From Woeseiaceae bacterium (GTDB lineage Bacteria > Pseudomonadota > Gammaproteobacteria > Steroidobacterales > Woeseiaceae): a stretch of 64,000 bases of DNA. The notes beneath the pieces are model-generated. The model was not told the DNA's origin and did no database searches. It saw nothing but the letters and a program-made list of their open reading frames with translations. Location: positions 1 through 64,000 of the forward strand of contig JASJCM010000011.1 of the NCBI GenBank assembly GCA_030065985.1, written 5' to 3'. Both the position numbers and the translations under genes were made by a program. Shown here one piece after another: positions 1 to 8,085 of the stretch. Every line of letters begins with the position of its first letter. The first letter of the stretch is position 1.

Positions 1-803
1 GGCCCGTTCTCGAACCAGGCGCTACTGAGTGCCGGTTGGGCGAACGGGCCGTCGAGCCGCACACGATTGAAGATCGGCACAGCCTGTTCGTACGCTCCGT
101 CCTCGAGGTAGATCGTTCCGAGAACGAGGTTCGCCTTGTCACGAATCGCCAGTTCCCCGGGATCGTTGGTCGCGATCAGTCCGGCGCGCTCGAGTTGTTC
201 GAGTGCCTCACTGCGACGGCCACCCTGGAGGAAGGCGATGCCGAGGTTGTAGGCCGCAAAACCGCCATAACTCTCGGAATTGAGGAGGCTGTCGAGAACA
301 TCGAGCGATTCGTCCGATCGCTCCTGCGCGAGGTAGACGTTGGCGCGCAGGAACTCGATGTCATCACGGATTACCTTTGGGATTTCGCCTGCAATGCGAT
401 CGAGTGCCCGTATCGCATCGTCCATCTGCCCTTTCTGGAAGTGGATCCGCGCGAGGCGATAAGCCGCATCGTTGCGAACCGTTTCTTCGACCGCACCTTC
501 GAGCACGGCTTTGATTGCGCGACCTGCACGGTGGTGCATGCGGTAGCGAAGCTCGAAGTCGCCCAACGAGAATTCGGCATCGTCGTAGTGTGCGTAGAGC
601 GTGTCGAGTTCGCGTTCATCGACCCCTACATGCTGGCGCACCTCCGTATCGAGTCGCTCGAGCGCCTCGAAGTACTCACCCTGGTGCGCGTAGTACAGCG
701 CCTCGCCAAAATGGGCGTCGCTGAGTTCTTCCGCCGACGAGCTGCCGGCAGCGAACAGGGCGAGCGGCAACAACACCGCGCCAAGTGGCAGGCGCCGCGG
801 CAT
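1..803 (-). CDS. Exported TPR-repeat protein, 3' end outside window
   Basis: The reading frame opens with ATG at 803 and runs off the left edge without a stop, giving about 267 visible residues. It begins MPRRLPLGAVLLPLALFAAG, a signal peptide, so the protein is periplasmic or exported. The rest is alpha-helical with repeated tetratricopeptide-like pairs (for example ALYYAHQGEYFEALERLD and AAYRLARIHFQKGQMDDAI). TPR proteins are scaffolds, so no enzymatic role is implied. The start lies 3 bases beyond the stop of the upstream gene (807-1337), so the two are probably co-transcribed. The + strand reading frame over the same bases is a shadow. Confidence 0.8.
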   Translation of the reverse strand, partial: MPRRLPLGAVLLPLALFAAGSSSAEELSDAHFGEALYYAHQGEYFEALERLDTEVRQHVGVDERELDTLYAHYDDAEFSLGDFELRYRMHHRAGRAIKAVLEGAVEETVRNDAAYRLARIHFQKGQMDDAIRALDRIAGEIPKVIRDDIEFLRANVYLAQERSDESLDVLDSLLNSESYGGFAAYNLGIAFLQGGRRSEALEQLERAGLIATNDPGELAIRDKANLVLGTIYLEDGAYEQAVPIFNRVRLDGPFAQPALSSAWFENG

Positions 804-806
804 GGT

Positions 807-1337
807 TTACCAGTCTCCGACCTGGATCGGGTCGCTGCCGAAGCCGGGTTGCGCCAGCGTTACGCCAAGCGCCTTCGGCTGCACGCCTTTTGAGAAGCTG
901 AAGCTGTCGCTTTCGCTGAAATCGTTGCCATTCTCGAGTTTGCCGTTAATCGTGACCCCGATCTCGTGGTCACCGGTTGGAACGTTGCCGGTATAGATCC
1001 GCTGGACGCCGCCCTTCTGCAGCGCCTCGAGCTCCTTAAAGCTGTATATATGATGCGTTGCGAGCTCACCGTTGATCGTGACCTGCACGGCATCGAGCCG
1101 GAATTCCTCGTCCTCGGCGATCTCGACAAAAACGGAGATCTGCGTATTCGATGGATACAGCAGCCGTTCCTCGAGATTGTTGAGTTCCGATGCGATATTG
1201 AGGACATCGGATTTCACTTCCTGCACCTGGCCGTCGAGGCTGCGCATGTCAGCGCCTGTCAGGTCCTGGGCACCTGCAATAGCCGTGGCGAAGAGGGTGA
1301 TTGCCAGAGGTATTGCCTTACGCGTCAGTTGCCACAT
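807..1337 (-). CDS. Exported coiled-coil/beta protein, uncharacterised
   Basis: This 176-residue protein starts with ATG behind a good ribosome site (AAAGGGA, 8 bases upstream). Residues 1-23 are a signal peptide ending AIAGAQ. Residues 25-60 look like a short coiled coil (SLDGQVQEVKSDVLNIASEL). The remainder is predicted beta-rich and repeats phrases such as VTINGELA and VTINGKLE. I do not recognise a named family. It is the first gene of a two-gene unit with the TPR protein at 1-803, so a joint envelope function is plausible but unproven. Confidence 0.75.
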   Translation of the reverse strand: MWQLTRKAIPLAITLFATAIAGAQDLTGADMRSLDGQVQEVKSDVLNIASELNNLEERLLYPSNTQISVFVEIAEDEEFRLDAVQVTINGELATHHIYSFKELEALQKGGVQRIYTGNVPTGDHEIGVTINGKLENGNDFSESDSFSFSKGVQPKALGVTLAQPGFGSDPIQVGDW

Positions 1338-1464
1338 CGCGAAATCCCTTTCTGAACATAATCTGTCGATCCGCAGCGTCAGGCATCCGTGCCGTATTCA
1401 CTACGTCAGATCGACAGTTTTGGGGAAATTAGCGACCCAAACCGTGACCCAAGCCTCAAAACCC

Positions 1465-1756
1465 GGTCTCAGTGTCGAACTTGCAGTAGCGCAACTGTTG
1501 TTCTTCCAGCTCCAGCTTGCGGACCATATCGGTCGCCGCGTTTCCGCCTCCATCGTTTTGAAATCGAAGGCGATCTCGACGGAATCGTCGGTACCGTACT
1601 GCCGCCGCTCGATGGCGCCGGCGTCGTGACCGGTAGCGAACAAGCCTCGGTCTGAGCCGAGACCTCGCCGAGCTTCGGGTGGTGCTTCTCGAGGTGGAGT
1701 TTCTTGGGGCACTGCCACGCAGAGATCAGGCGGGATTTCGAGAGATATGGGTACAC
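1465..1756 (-). pseudogene. Decayed DUF2779-type gene remnant
   Basis: Three frames in succession read like parts of one DUF2779 protein (a family linked to PD-(D/E)XK nucleases). From ATG 1756, frame 1 gives YLSKSRLISAWQCPKKLHLE, the characteristic N-terminus. After a shift near 1640 the next frame gives FATGHDAGAIERRQYGTDDS. After a second shift and an apparent large internal loss, a third frame gives GGNAATDM and LRYCKFDTETGF, resembling the family C-terminus (GG..A..LRYC.LDT). Full-length members run to several hundred residues, so this roughly 290-bp stretch is a frameshifted, deleted relic. It begins about 20 bases after the stop of the ATPase gene at 1778-3928. It accounts for the otherwise gene-free stretch 1338-1777. 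The family assignment is from memory of the motifs. Confidence 0.6.
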
Positions 1757-1777
1757 GGCCTTGCACTTGCTCCTGTC

Positions 1778-3928
1778 TTATCGGATGGCTTCCGATGACA
1801 CGGCGTCCACATCGGCCAACGATATCCTCTTGCGTTGTTGCTCGTGAAGTCGCGTGATCAGGGCAATACAAAGTTTCTGAATAAGATATGGCCTGCCGCC
1901 GGTTAGTGAAATAATCCGATCCGCCACGCCATCGTCAAGGCTGAAGACCCTGGCGATCGGTCCCTCGATCAGCTCCCGCGCCTCCTGCGGCGCAAACGGT
2001 TGCACCTCGATCTCTTCAAAGAAGTTGTACCAGGGGCTTCCCTGTCGTTCCCACTGCTTCTTGATTTCCACTCCCGAGACGACTGCGACCAGACTCTCGG
2101 CAAAACTCTTCATGAAAAGGCTGCGCAGCTTCTGGTTGATTCTCGGGTCGTAGGCGTTCAGTTCATCGACCTCGTCAATCAGGAGCACGAGCTTTACGTG
2201 CTTTGATGCTCTCTCCTGGAGCAATCGCAGGATGGCGCGTATGTCCTGTACAAAATTCCTGTAGGAATACCCAGCGGAGTCTTTGAAACCGGGCTCCAGT
2301 CCCTCGAGGAGCGGTGTCAACTCGAGGAACACGTCCTCAGCAATCGTTTGGAAGAAACGTTCCTCGGGCGTGCCCTGCAGGTCGACGTAGACCGGGAAGA
2401 ACGTGTAGTCCGGATCATCAAGTTGCTCGAGCCGCTTCTTCAGCTGATGCTGAATTGAAGTCTTGCCTATTCGCCGCTCCCCGTAGATCAGCAAGCTGTT
2501 GTTGTGAATGGTCTGCAGAATCCTGTCCACCAACTCCCGCCGTCCGTAAAACATGTCCGCTTCCAGAACCGGAGCACCAGCCACATAGGGATTGAATTTG
2601 CGCTTGCGAAGTCGCTCGCGTCGACGGTAACGGCGCCATAACGGCGCTGCGGCGGCCGTTGCGGCAATCAGGAGCAACAGCGCATAGAACCACGGCGCCA
2701 GGAAGAACGGCCGAATATAGACAACGGTGTACTCGCTGCTCGAACTCAACCCTTCGGAGTCCGTTGCCACCAGTTGAAACGTCGACGTGCCGGGCGCGAT
2801 GTCCGTTTCCATGCTGAATTCGGTGATGTAGAAGTCCGCGAGCGGCTGGCTGCTAATCCTCGCGGTGACGGGACTGTCGGCACGGTCAAAGAATCTTACG
2901 TCTACCGGCGAGGTGTCGATGACCACGCCGTTCAGCCGGAAGGTCGGTCTCCTGATCGTTTCGACGAGTCCGCCGTCATCGCGTTCGCGTCGCAGGTCCA
3001 CAAAGCGCACGGCAGGCGGCAAGTTACCCGTTGGTTGTGTACCGAGGAGCTTCTCACTGATCATCGCGTAGGCTCGAGCGACCTGCGCCAGGGCGACTTC
3101 GTTGCCTGGATCGAGAGACAACACCCGGTTCGCAGCGGACAGCGCGTCTTCCGGTACTCCGCCGTCGATATCCGATTCGGCTTCGGCCAGGAGCTGTTCG
3201 ATCGTTGCCAGGCGGGCGCGCGCCACTTCCGCTTCCAGGTCGCGCACGGCAACCGGCTCAACACCAATTGCGCCTTGCCCTTCGGCAACCGCCTCAGCAG
3301 ATATTCGCTCGCGCTGCCGCTCATCCTCCTGCTCGGCGAAACGCTGCCGTAGCTGACTCATGAGAGACGTGGCATCGGTGTCGTCCGGAGCCACCGCAAG
3401 CGCCCGGTCCAGCGCCGACATTGCATCGACGAGTTCTCCGGCTGCGACCAGGTTCTGCGCTTCCTCAAGGCTTTGCTCGACGATCTCGCGAATGTGTGCC
3501 TGCTCCGTAGCCGCTACCTGTACCTGCGCATCCTCGAGCAGTGACCGGTAGCGAAGCAAATCCTGCGTGGCCGATTCTGAGTTTTCGATGGCGCCCAGCC
3601 GGGCTTCAGTATCGAATGCCTGCGAGGCTGCATCGAGTTGACCGAGGTGGTAGTAGGCGATCCCCAGTCGAAGATACGGGAAGTATGACGTGACGTTCAT
3701 CCCGTAGGTGCGTACGCGCGCTCCCGAGTCGCCTTTCCGCTGCAGCGCCTCGTTGATCTCCTGAACGGCCAGCGCCCAATCCTGATTTTCCAGCGCAAGC
3801 TCGGCGCTAGCATAGTGCTCGTACCACGGGTCGGCTGCAGCGGGAGCGACGATCAACAGGATCATCGCTCCGGCCAGCAAACGTAGCCGCCAGTTGTCGG
3901 CGTGGGCGGAAAGTATCGTGTACATCAT
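1778..3928 (-). CDS. Membrane NTPase with periplasmic TPR sensor region
   Basis: This is a 716-residue protein. An N-terminal signal/anchor (about 10-32) is followed by TPR-like helices and coiled coil (about 35-300), then a beta domain (about 310-405). A transmembrane segment (about 407-431) is followed by a basic stop-transfer run (RRYRRRERLRKRKF). The cytosolic P-loop NTPase has Walker A YGERRIGKTS near 482 and Walker B LVLLIDEVDEL near 579. The ATPase core resembles that of the winged-helix protein at 5220-6668 (FYGR...RRIGKTS, FPVY.D.QGT). That paralogue continues roughly 90-100 residues further into a helix-turn-helix-like tail, whereas this one stops soon after the NTPase lid, next to a decayed gene, so it may be truncated. 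The domain order suggests a sensor that signals from periplasm to cytosol; this is inference. Confidence 0.8.
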   Translation of the reverse strand: MMYTILSAHADNWRLRLLAGAMILLIVAPAAADPWYEHYASAELALENQDWALAVQEINEALQRKGDSGARVRTYGMNVTSYFPYLRLGIAYYHLGQLDAASQAFDTEARLGAIENSESATQDLLRYRSLLEDAQVQVAATEQAHIREIVEQSLEEAQNLVAAGELVDAMSALDRALAVAPDDTDATSLMSQLRQRFAEQEDERQRERISAEAVAEGQGAIGVEPVAVRDLEAEVARARLATIEQLLAEAESDIDGGVPEDALSAANRVLSLDPGNEVALAQVARAYAMISEKLLGTQPTGNLPPAVRFVDLRRERDDGGLVETIRRPTFRLNGVVIDTSPVDVRFFDRADSPVTARISSQPLADFYITEFSMETDIAPGTSTFQLVATDSEGLSSSSEYTVVYIRPFFLAPWFYALLLLIAATAAAAPLWRRYRRRERLRKRKFNPYVAGAPVLEADMFYGRRELVDRILQTIHNNSLLIYGERRIGKTSIQHQLKKRLEQLDDPDYTFFPVYVDLQGTPEERFFQTIAEDVFLELTPLLEGLEPGFKDSAGYSYRNFVQDIRAILRLLQERASKHVKLVLLIDEVDELNAYDPRINQKLRSLFMKSFAESLVAVVSGVEIKKQWERQGSPWYNFFEEIEVQPFAPQEARELIEGPIARVFSLDDGVADRIISLTGGRPYLIQKLCIALITRLHEQQRKRISLADVDAVSSEAIR

Positions 3929-3964
3929 CGTGCGATTCGATAATACCGCATCAACCTTCGTGCT

Positions 3965-5071
3965 CTATTCGCCGGGCGCACCGCCCGCAAGCGGCGCCTG
4001 CACGAGTTGTTCGACAACCAGTGTATCCCCGGACAGTGCGCCAACCGCCATGACCTCGATTCCCTCCACCGGCATACCGGCCGGCAGATCGATAAACGTC
4101 GCGTTGCTGTAGTCGAGCATCAGGTTGTTGACTCTGAACGACATCCTCGCAGGATCAAGAGCAGTGACGTCGCCCGTGAGCTGCAGCCTGTCACTCGAGA
4201 TCGCCCGCTCGATTCGCGTAGCGTCAATAGTGCCATCGTTGTCCGCGATCCCGCTGACTTCCACAACAGTTGTAGCCGCAAGACCGTCGTAGGTATTCGG
4301 GTCGATCTTGTTGCCGAAGACCGTGTCGTTACTCGCGCGGACCTCCTGCCCCATGATCACCAGCCGACCGTTCTCAACATCGGCACTCTCCACCGGGCCG
4401 ATGAGGGTCGGGTAATAGTGGATTTCATCAGCTGTACCGGTCGCCTCACTGTAGTTCACCTCGCCCTCCACCGTAACGACCTGGCCGACCTTCAGGTCCG
4501 GCGCGTTGGCCGGCAGCCCGTTGATGAAGACGTTGGTGGAATCCGTGTCGTAATGAAATCCGTTTACGACAATCTGGTCCAGCCCGGTGATCTTGCCGAA
4601 GGTGCGCTCCGCCGCCGTATCATTGTCGGCGATGTTGACGGTTGTCGATGCATTCAGGCCAAGACTCGCGATCGAGACGTTGCTCAGCACGATCGTAAAC
4701 GACTCTGTTGCCTCCGCGACGTCGTCATCGACGAGCCGGATGCTGATGCTCTGGTTGCCGGTGGTACCACTCGGCCAGGTCAACGTGCCGCTCGTGGCGA
4801 CGTAGTCCGAGCCTCCTGTGGCAGACCCGTCCACGGTCCTGTAGTCGACCCGCACGATACCGGCGCCGCCGCCGATGCGAGTGACTCCGACATTCACGAC
4901 CGTCCCTTCGGCGGCATCATAGGTCGTTTGACGAAACTGGATGGTGCCTGTCGATCCGGACGGCCACTTGGGGTCCCACTCGGGAAAGTTGATGTCCCCG
5001 CTGTTACAGCCGCTCAACAAGCCGAACAGACCGAGGCCCAGGTAACATGTTTTGACAAATTTGGTCTGCAT
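3965..5071 (-). CDS. Calx-beta / DUF5666 lipoprotein
   Basis: This 368-residue lipoprotein precursor has a lipobox, GLLSGC, near residue 22. Residues about 40-150 form a Calx-beta domain (YDAAEGTVVNVGVTR...SDYVATSGTLTW...DNDTA). The rest holds DUF5666-type repeats (ITGLDQIVVNGFHYDT; DLKVGQVVTVEGEV; IGPVESADVENGRLVIMGQ). It is a paralogue of the lipoproteins at 8086-9990 and 15881-16873, which share the phrase pattern NA(T/V)(F/L)IDLP.GMP. It lies divergent from the winged-helix NTPase at 5220 and shares an upstream module with the 9990 gene. The start has AAGGAGGGATGTC before ATG, a strong ribosome site. Function is unknown; it is probably surface or periplasmic. Confidence 0.85.
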   Translation of the reverse strand: MQTKFVKTCYLGLGLFGLLSGCNSGDINFPEWDPKWPSGSTGTIQFRQTTYDAAEGTVVNVGVTRIGGGAGIVRVDYRTVDGSATGGSDYVATSGTLTWPSGTTGNQSISIRLVDDDVAEATESFTIVLSNVSIASLGLNASTTVNIADNDTAAERTFGKITGLDQIVVNGFHYDTDSTNVFINGLPANAPDLKVGQVVTVEGEVNYSEATGTADEIHYYPTLIGPVESADVENGRLVIMGQEVRASNDTVFGNKIDPNTYDGLAATTVVEVSGIADNDGTIDATRIERAISSDRLQLTGDVTALDPARMSFRVNNLMLDYSNATFIDLPAGMPVEGIEVMAVGALSGDTLVVEQLVQAPLAGGAPGE

Positions 5072-5120
5072 GACATCCCTCCTTCAAGTGCCAGGGGTTT
5101 TCGTACTACCTCTCCCCAGA

Positions 5121-5187
5121 CTTGATTGAACACCGGGCGCCGGGAGATCGCCTGATGACCGGGTAATATCGACATGATTTTGATGTC
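5121..5187. promoter_or_regulatory. Shared upstream module, copy A
   Basis: This lies between the divergent lipoprotein (5071, minus) and NTPase regulator (5220, plus) genes. It contains, in + strand order, GATTGAA (5124), a GC inverted repeat CCGG-gcg-CCGG, TGATGA (5153), TAATATC (5164) and the inverted repeat GACAT-GATTTTG-ATGTC (5171-5187). The first three blocks recur with identical spacing (29 and 11 bases) at 10038-10084 upstream of the paralogous lipoprotein. The terminal inverted repeat there has a different sequence but keeps its pairing. This is likely an operator or promoter region. Confidence 0.55.
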
Positions 5188-5219
5188 CGGCCCGTGTACA
5201 AGCCGAATTGCGGAGTACT

Positions 5220-6668
5220 ATGGGGCTGTCCGCGGAAGAGAATCGGAGGCGAGCGTTGTCTGGCGAGTCGAAATCAGCTCCGACGTTCACGCTGGATCCG
5301 CGTGAAGGTGTGGTAGTCGGCCCCGGCGGCACCGTTCGGCTGGAACCGAAGGTGACGAAGGTGCTTACAGTGCTGACCAGTCACCCGGGTCACGTCGTCT
5401 CGAGAGACGAGCTGATGGACAAGGTATGGCCCGGTGTGATTGTCACCGAGCACACGCTCACCCGCTGTATCTACCAGCTGCGCCGCGATCTGCACGAGGT
5501 CATCGGGCAGCAGGAATCGGCCGACTTCAACCCGATCGAGACGCTTCCCAAGCGCGGCTATCGCCTGCTCGTGAGCTTCGAACAGGCGGCGGATGTGTCG
5601 CGGCGGCTGCCTCGGTCACCGGCGCTGCCGGTGATTCCTTACGTCGTAGGCCAGTGGGTGCGCGGACGTCGCTTCTATGGCCGCTCGGCCCAGATCTCGG
5701 AAATCCTGGATGGACATCGAAACTGCATCTGGCTGATCGGGACGCGGCGAATCGGCAAGACGTCCATGCTGAAGCAGATTGAACTCCTCGCGGCAGCAGA
5801 GCCGGCGCCACGCTACTTCCCGGTCTTCTGGGACTTCCAGGGCGCTGATACGCCCGAGGAGCTGCACCTGAATTTCGAAGACGCGCTTCTGGATGCCGAA
5901 GACCGACTCCGGCAGATCGATGTGGCCGTCAAGGATCTGCAGGGCGGGGACCTCTTCGACGCTCTCGACCGTCTTCGGTACCACCTACGCCCAAACAAGT
6001 TGAAGCTCCTGTTGCTGTGCGACGAGGTGGAGGAGCTGATCGGGCTTCAGCGCACGAATCCCTCGCTGCTCAGCAAACTGAGGCGTGCCTTGCAGAGTCG
6101 TGATGACGTCCGGACCGTCCTGGCGTCGACCATTCGCCTCTGGGCGCTTGCCGGACAGGAAGTTCATACGTCGCCGTTCCTGCACGGTTTCACGCCGCCA
6201 CTCTATATCGAGCGACTCTCGGACGAAGAGGCGCATGCACTGATCGAACAGTCCAATCTCGACCCTGAGGAGAGACCGGGCATTGCACCGGAGATCGCCG
6301 ATGCAATCCGTGAGCAATGTGACAACCACCCGTTCCTGCTGCAGCTCGTCTGCAAACGCTACGTCGAGTCTGGCGACCTCGAAGAGGTTATCGAACAGGT
6401 TACAACCGATCGCATGGTGAGCTATTTCTTCTCCGTCGACTTCGACATGCTTTCGGAGTCTGAACGGGAGATCGTTCGGCTGATCGCTTCGGAACCCGCC
6501 GCGACCGGCCAGTCGGTGGAGGATACGCTGGCGATGTCACCAGTGGCAGCCCGGGGAGAGCTGCGTCAGCTCGAGGACCTCGGCTACATCCGTCGCAGGG
6601 AAGAAGACCACCTGCAACTCGCGAACCACTTCTTCCGCACCTGGCTAGAAGTTGTAGATAGCCGATAG
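5220..6668 (+). CDS. Winged-helix STAND-like NTPase regulator
   Basis: The protein has 482 residues from ATG 5220, which has GGAG 4 bases upstream; an in-frame TTG at 5208 is less likely. Residues 21-120 are an OmpR/CadC-type winged-helix DNA-binding domain (VVSRDELMDKVWPGVIVTEHTLTRCIYQLR...TLPKRGYRL). Residues about 150-390 are a P-loop NTPase with Walker A GTRRIGKTS near 174-182 and Walker B LLLLCDEVEEL near 262. A C-terminal helix-turn-helix-like segment (about 400-480) resembles the arm of STAND signalling NTPases. It is cytosolic, with no transmembrane segment. The NTPase is related to that of the membrane protein at 1778-3928. Divergent transcription from the lipoprotein at 5071 suggests it controls that gene. 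It overlaps the tail of the FadL-like gene by 24 bases, tail to tail. Confidence 0.85.
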   Translation: MGLSAEENRRRALSGESKSAPTFTLDPREGVVVGPGGTVRLEPKVTKVLTVLTSHPGHVVSRDELMDKVWPGVIVTEHTLTRCIYQLRRDLHEVIGQQESADFNPIETLPKRGYRLLVSFEQAADVSRRLPRSPALPVIPYVVGQWVRGRRFYGRSAQISEILDGHRNCIWLIGTRRIGKTSMLKQIELLAAAEPAPRYFPVFWDFQGADTPEELHLNFEDALLDAEDRLRQIDVAVKDLQGGDLFDALDRLRYHLRPNKLKLLLLCDEVEELIGLQRTNPSLLSKLRRALQSRDDVRTVLASTIRLWALAGQEVHTSPFLHGFTPPLYIERLSDEEAHALIEQSNLDPEERPGIAPEIADAIREQCDNHPFLLQLVCKRYVESGDLEEVIEQVTTDRMVSYFFSVDFDMLSESEREIVRLIASEPAATGQSVEDTLAMSPVAARGELRQLEDLGYIRRREEDHLQLANHFFRTWLEVVDSR

Positions 6669-7973
6669 CGAGGCGGTCTTCACGAGATCGGAATAGTCGA
6701 ATGCGACGTCGACCTGGAACCGGTCCATCGCGACACCGACGCCCGCTGTGAAGTGGAGTTCATCGTGGCCCGCTGGCTGCAGCGCACGTACGAAGGGCTC
6801 GTCAACCGTCGAACGCATCTGGTGATCCGGGTCCAGCCACATCCCGAGTCTTGCGGCGAATACGGGTGTCGAGTCGAGAAAGACGTACTCGGCGCCGAGG
6901 TGTAGCTCATCCGCATCATCGATAGTCGCATCGTCCAGGCCCATGCTGCGCGGGATATTCGAATAGTTGACCCTGTCCCATTGAAAGCTGATCGTCAGGC
7001 GCTCGTCGGCACTTCGGTACGCGAATCCGAGGCCCCAGATGTCCGGGAACTCGAGCGGGATGCCCGTTGCCTCGAAGATCGTCGTACCGGGCGGCACGCC
7101 GAAGTCCGATGCCGGCCCCGCCGTGGCCTCTACCGATAAAGTGGTGTCCAGACTCTGCCGGTAAACGCCCCCGATCCTCCAGGTCGGCGACGGCGTCCAC
7201 AGGAAGCCCCCGGAGAAAGTCCATTCATCGTCGTCGACCCAGAGCGCCTGCTGCCGGACCGACCTTTCCGGCAGATAGGAGCTCTCCTCGAAAAAACTCT
7301 GAATCGTGTCGTCGTCCCACAGGAACTCGTTTGTCGTCGCGACGAGTGACGAATCGTAGTGGACCGCCGTGGCGCCTATGCTCAGCTTGTCATTGACTCG
7401 GTACGCGACCGACAGCCCGTAGCTGCTTATGTCGAGGTCACTTGTCGATCGTTGGTCCCAGATGCGGGTCTGGCAGCAGGACGAACCACCACCGAACAGT
7501 CCCTGGGTTTCTCCGGCGAATTCGATATCCGCGTACTCATGCTTGAAGACAGCCACCGACCAGTTGCCGATCGGATACGCGATCGAGACAAAAGACAGCC
7601 CATCGACATCGTACTTTGACCTGGATGAAACTAGGCCTGCGGTCGAATCGATCCCGACGCCGCTCGGCAGGTTCTCCACCCGACCCCGATTCGTGTATGG
7701 CGTCGAGTAGCTCCAATTGCGCGCTTCGATCGAGACCTCCGGCCGAGCCAGTTGCACCAATCCGGACGGATTGGCCAGTGCCGCGGTCGCGTCGTCGGCC
7801 AACGCGACGAAGGCGCCGCCAAAGCCCATGCTTCGCGCGCCAGGATCCGAAAAACTGAGTTGAATCGGGACGATGGTTTCCTGGGCAGACGCAGTGCCGA
7901 CACCAAGGGACAGTCCCGTTAGGACGGACAGCACCATGACGCAGTTTGACAGTCGGTCATCAGTGCCTGCCAT
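6645..7973 (-). CDS. FadL/OmpP1-like outer-membrane porin
   Basis: This 442-residue protein has a signal peptide (residues 1-30, ending ASAQ). The FadL/TodX family start is present: DPGARSMGFGGAFVALADDATAALANPSGL, the hatch region that follows the mature N-terminus. The body is beta-barrel-like with many aromatic girdle residues, and it ends in phenylalanine (SAIYNF), the usual outer-membrane assembly signal. FadL proteins move hydrophobic substrates such as long-chain fatty acids across the outer membrane; the substrate here is unknown. The start ATG 7973 follows AGGAGG at 10 bases. It sits among DUF5666 lipoproteins and NTPase regulators. Confidence 0.85.
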   Translation of the reverse strand: MAGTDDRLSNCVMVLSVLTGLSLGVGTASAQETIVPIQLSFSDPGARSMGFGGAFVALADDATAALANPSGLVQLARPEVSIEARNWSYSTPYTNRGRVENLPSGVGIDSTAGLVSSRSKYDVDGLSFVSIAYPIGNWSVAVFKHEYADIEFAGETQGLFGGGSSCCQTRIWDQRSTSDLDISSYGLSVAYRVNDKLSIGATAVHYDSSLVATTNEFLWDDDTIQSFFEESSYLPERSVRQQALWVDDDEWTFSGGFLWTPSPTWRIGGVYRQSLDTTLSVEATAGPASDFGVPPGTTIFEATGIPLEFPDIWGLGFAYRSADERLTISFQWDRVNYSNIPRSMGLDDATIDDADELHLGAEYVFLDSTPVFAARLGMWLDPDHQMRSTVDEPFVRALQPAGHDELHFTAGVGVAMDRFQVDVAFDYSDLVKTASLSAIYNF

Positions 7974-8085
7974 GACTACGGTGCCTCCTGTGATTCAGAC
8001 CCGGGCAGTCTTTCATTGTACAACGATCGTCGCTGCATCGACGGCAGGGGCACCGCTGTCGATGCCCCTGGTCGATAGAGCCGGG

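Noticed and set aside
36-893. 285-residue + strand open frame
   Set aside because: It is the antisense of the TPR protein gene, with low-complexity shadow composition, no ribosome site and no recognisable domain.
1401-1871. 156-residue minus-strand open frame as a real gene
   Set aside because: It crosses the end of the NTPase gene, and only its middle part makes sense, as one frame of the decayed DUF2779 gene.
5007-5125. + strand frame at 4007-5125 as a gene
   Set aside because: It is an antisense shadow of the DUF5666 lipoprotein and would overlap the shared upstream module.
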